Part shown: positions 60,592 through 64,000 of the stretch, piece after piece
Layout of the letters: the number at the start of each line of letters is the position of its first letter
Numbering within the stretch: position 1 is the first letter of the stretch
From: Ypsolopha sequella
Lineage: Eukaryota > Arthropoda > Insecta > Lepidoptera > Ypsolophidae
Assembly: GCA_934047225.1 (NCBI GenBank)
Contig: OW204001.1
Span: 13,810,201 to 13,874,200, forward strand
Reading direction: 5' to 3'
DNA length: 64,000 nucleotides
Translations under genes and position numbers: made by a program
Notes under the pieces: model-generated
Seen by the model: the letters and a program-made list of their open reading frames with translations, nothing else
Databases searched by the model: none
Told to the model about the DNA's origin: nothing

Positions 60592-63500
60592 CTTAACTCC
60601 TATTCTCCTTAATCGGTTTGTATGTATAGGCAGTTTCATATAAAACCACTTTGGTATAGGTAATTCATGACGATATGGAATAAGTTCGATTACTTTATAT
60701 AATTACGATTAAGGATTTTACGATATGAGTTTTTTAATATTATATAATAAGTCAAATAATATATATAGTTACTTATAAAACCTCTTTTGATGTTGTAATT
60801 ACTTTATTGCTGTATGGGAGTAGATAAAATACCATCCTGTAGGATATTATTGTTTTAGCGATTATAAGAAGTAAGAAGGTTAAGAATTTTAAAAATATAC
60901 ATTTTCTAAAATAACCATTCCATTTGAATTACTTTGCATTGATACATTTTATAAGTCTTAGTTTAAAACAAAAAGTTTTAAATGAGTTATAATTATATTA
61001 TTTAATCAATTAGTTTTTTCTGTACCATTATATTTTAACCGACTGGCACGGTAACAAAAAAAAGATAACAGTGGCATATTCCACTTGTAAAAGTATTTAT
61101 AGTTTTAATATTATCTAATCCCTCAAAGATACCGCCTCGTGTAAGGTCCTAGTCCCCTACTGAGAAACACCAATCAATTAGACAACATGTCAACAAGTGT
61201 GTCCTTTGATAGGAGGCGAAACCGAACCGAATGATGTCCATACAGTTCAATTTAAACCGTAACACAAACATCATACGGTATCAATTTGTGGTCATCGGTA
61301 ACGCAAAAATGTGAACGCATGAAGAACACACTGGTTTACACAATTTTCATTCGTATCCAGTCGGGAATAAGGTATTTATAGAATTTCAAAATGGCTCAGC
61401 CCGACCTTTAGTAGCTGGCTAGGGCTCACGTGAAGGTCTGCAAGCGATACCCACGTCTTTTTTTGTCGGGACCCGTAGACGTTGCGGTGCCTCGAAAGCC
61501 ATGTTTTTGAGTGTTAATTTTATGTTCCCGAAATGTTTATGACGCATAACGCGTTCATAATAACCTGGCTATACAAATGTGGGTGGCTTCGTAATAAAAT
61601 AATGCATCACTTTATTGCCTCAGACTACTTTAGCATCAATTCCTAATGATTTTGATATAAAATCTATAATATATAAAATCTATATGACATAAAGATCTCT
61701 TTCATCTAATTTGAAGTAGCTAAAATATGTTTACATTTTCAAAGTTAACAGGATCAGTCAAATGCACAATCGATATAAAAGATGAACCAACAAACGGACA
61801 ATAAGGACCTCAAGTTCACAAAGCGTAATAGAATTCACAAACATTCGATATAACGCAAAAGGAGGTGAAGTTAACAACAAATTCAAACATTCATTGGTCT
61901 CTAATCGTCCGGAAGCGCTTTAGGCTCATGCACAACTTCATCTTTACAATAGCTGCGACCAGGGTGGTAATGTGAAAAAAAAAAGTAGTATGAGGTACTC
62001 ACGCGTTTTGCTCATAGTAGTGGAAATAAGTGTTGTTCCTTGAAAACTAATTCGAACACTGAGCAATCCACACCAGGAATATTCTAAGCACATAAGAATT
62101 TTTCACAATCATGAAACCGTGTTCCGATTCGTTCGACCATAGCCTCCGTGTTATGCGAAATTGAAACATAGTCAATCATTTAATACTTTCTGTCGCCGAT
62201 CCGGAACCGTGTCGGAATAAATGAGGATTTAAAATTTACCATTCGTATTTCTGTGTCAAAGATAATTAGAATTCACATTTTTCATCAGCCTTCGATGTAC
62301 TTCTGGGTTATCATTGTCAACGATGATTGGATTTCTTTAACCTTCTCATTTATTGCGCAGATGGATTTCATTTTCAATTTGACTGAGTTCGATTTCGTAA
62401 GTTTTATCAAAGTTTCACTGCACTTTGTTTCTTGTTAATTAGTTTCAGCAGTCATTGGGTTAATTTATTTGTAATTTACAATTTAAAATGCGTTTTGCGT
62501 TAGAAAGTGGCAATGGTACGTTTAATGGCAAAGGTTATTGCGTTTCCACTGCGCAGCAAACCACTCAGGCAGGCAGGAGTGAAGGCTAATAAAAGTGCGA
62601 ATGAAATAGGCGTAAAGATATCCCGACGACGCGACGTCTGGTTTGATTTTGTGTAGTAAAAGGAAACCCAATTTTGGCCTAATTGCTTGTAATAGAAAAT
62701 TATAACTAAATGTTTTCTTTCACGTAGGAAAGGTTTACAATATTTTTCGAGTCATTCAACAGCAACAAAAGATTATTTTCAAAATATTGCAACGGAAATA
62801 TGTATAGTAGGTGTATTTAGAATAAGTCACAATGTTAGACCATAACTCATTTTAACATTTACTATTTCTGCGTCCAAATTGATTAGTGTTCTATATGGAA
62901 TAACGACATTGAACTTGAATTTGTGAACATCAAATATTATTATGTTTGCAATTATTTTACAGATGCTTGCCTATAACATTGGTTTGATAACTTCTCGTGT
63001 TAAAACTCGGTTGAGTAAATAAATCGTAAACCCAGTTTTCACAATCATAATATGTTTCTGCTTGCAAATCAATTTCACGTAACGACATTAATGTGCCAAT
63101 AGTAAAATTTATATGGCACTACACGTCACTCGGTGAAGTGCTTTCTTCTATATGACTCGAACGACATCGATAAGTGCTGGAAATAATAATTTCTAAACTT
63201 TATCAAAGGAAACAGCGTTCTTTTTCAAATTTTATGGGTTCTTTATGACGCCAGTATTGTTGCATGATTAATCTGTGATTCACAAGGCAGAGACGGAACA
63301 ACCATGTTGATGACTGACTACTCTAAATAACTCTACAATTACGTTTTATAATATAAATACTGCTATGCTTTTGTCAGGGTCAGAAAAACCTGTTAACCCT
63401 CTATGCAATTATCGAAAATAGTATTAAATGGAAAGGTCATCAAACTCACCTAAAAGCGTGAAATTTAGAGTAAGAAAGTTGATTTAAGTATAGATTTCGA

Positions 63501-64000
63501 TTAAACATTAAAAGATCGCTAATACGAAAAGTTTATCAGATTTCTATTCTAACACTCGAAATTCATCTGACCACTAATAAAATAATCTATTACCATCCAA
63601 AATCAAGCAACAAAGAGAAGAAATGCCATCTGAATAGGCATTCGAATTGGGCGGCGCGCACAAAGAGGATGTCATTCTATTAAGCCTTCTTCATGCCTTC
63701 AAATCTTTGCTGTGTGGCCTGCGGTCGCGTGGCCTACTCAACAAGTACACGACATCAAATGTAACGCAACAAAATATCTTATGTTACGAGTGCCTTTGAC
63801 ACACCATACACATTTATGATTTGAATTCATTGATTGTTTGTTGAGATATAAAATTCAGCAATCGATATGTTTTAAGGATCAAGACCCGGGAATATAGCTT
63901 ATGCAACGAAGCACCTACTCGGAGGTAATAATTTAAAAATTGTTCAATAGCACATCGTTTCCCCATTGAAGACCAAGCAACTGTTCAAACTGAGACAACG
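60592..64000. other. gsb upstream/first-intron DNA
   Basis: No exon supported. A TATAAATA on the minus strand near 61373-61381, in a GC-richer patch (61380-61520), could be a promoter. GC-richer patches at 62550-62640 and 63640-63740 are candidates for conserved control DNA, judged by composition only. Confidence 0.4.

Noticed and set aside
62003..62015. ATG AGC AAA ACG C before GTGAGT as the missing first gsb exon
   Set aside because: Phase 1 and donor fit, but it would give Arg instead of the conserved Gly before QGR and has no conserved N-terminal residues; such matches occur by chance.

Overview
The window looks like nuclear DNA from a moth or butterfly. It is AT-rich and non-operonic, with spliced genes, and it is crowded with interspersed repeats whose sequences I recognise as lepidopteran. 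Examples are the element with ends reading GGCCAAGTGCGAGTCGGACT and TACGGAACCCTA, a Helitron/Lep1-like tail ending GCGGGCAAAAGCTAG, and blocks reading CGACGAGCGAAGCG with GTGTTAGGTTTACATG.

Layout. Positions 1-48 kb are intergenic and hold no host gene that I can support. They contain one complete but internally deleted BEL/Pao LTR retrotransposon (711-3759, minus strand, identical LTRs, 5-bp target duplication), a 3-kb element with near-identical 770-bp inverted arms (14329-17341), and more than ten fold-back MITE-like elements. One of these (36687-36944) is a clear hAT MITE with an 8-bp target duplication. There are also LINE/SINE fragments and several dispersed repeat pairs.

Positions 48.2-58.5 kb hold one host gene on the minus strand. 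It is a Pax3/7-type segmentation gene (paired domain, octapeptide, Ser50 homeodomain), best called gooseberry. Five coding exons can be joined with consistent phases: 58324-58496, 56970-57228, 54047-54246, 51406-51998 and 48200-48320. The last is a short terminal exon reached from a splice donor that also contains an in-frame TGA. The exon coding for the extreme N-terminus was not found and may lie upstream or outside the window. Positions 58.5-64 kb are upstream or first-intron DNA.

The most unusual feature is in gooseberry intron 2 (57229-58323). Nearly the whole intron is a head-to-tail array of five decayed copies of the preceding paired-box exon, interrupted by a MITE that also occurs twice elsewhere in the window. 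The unit junctions fall where the splice donor (GGTGAGG) resembles the exon's own GGTGGAG, which suggests repeated microhomology-mediated tandem duplication of a DNA-binding-domain exon followed by decay.
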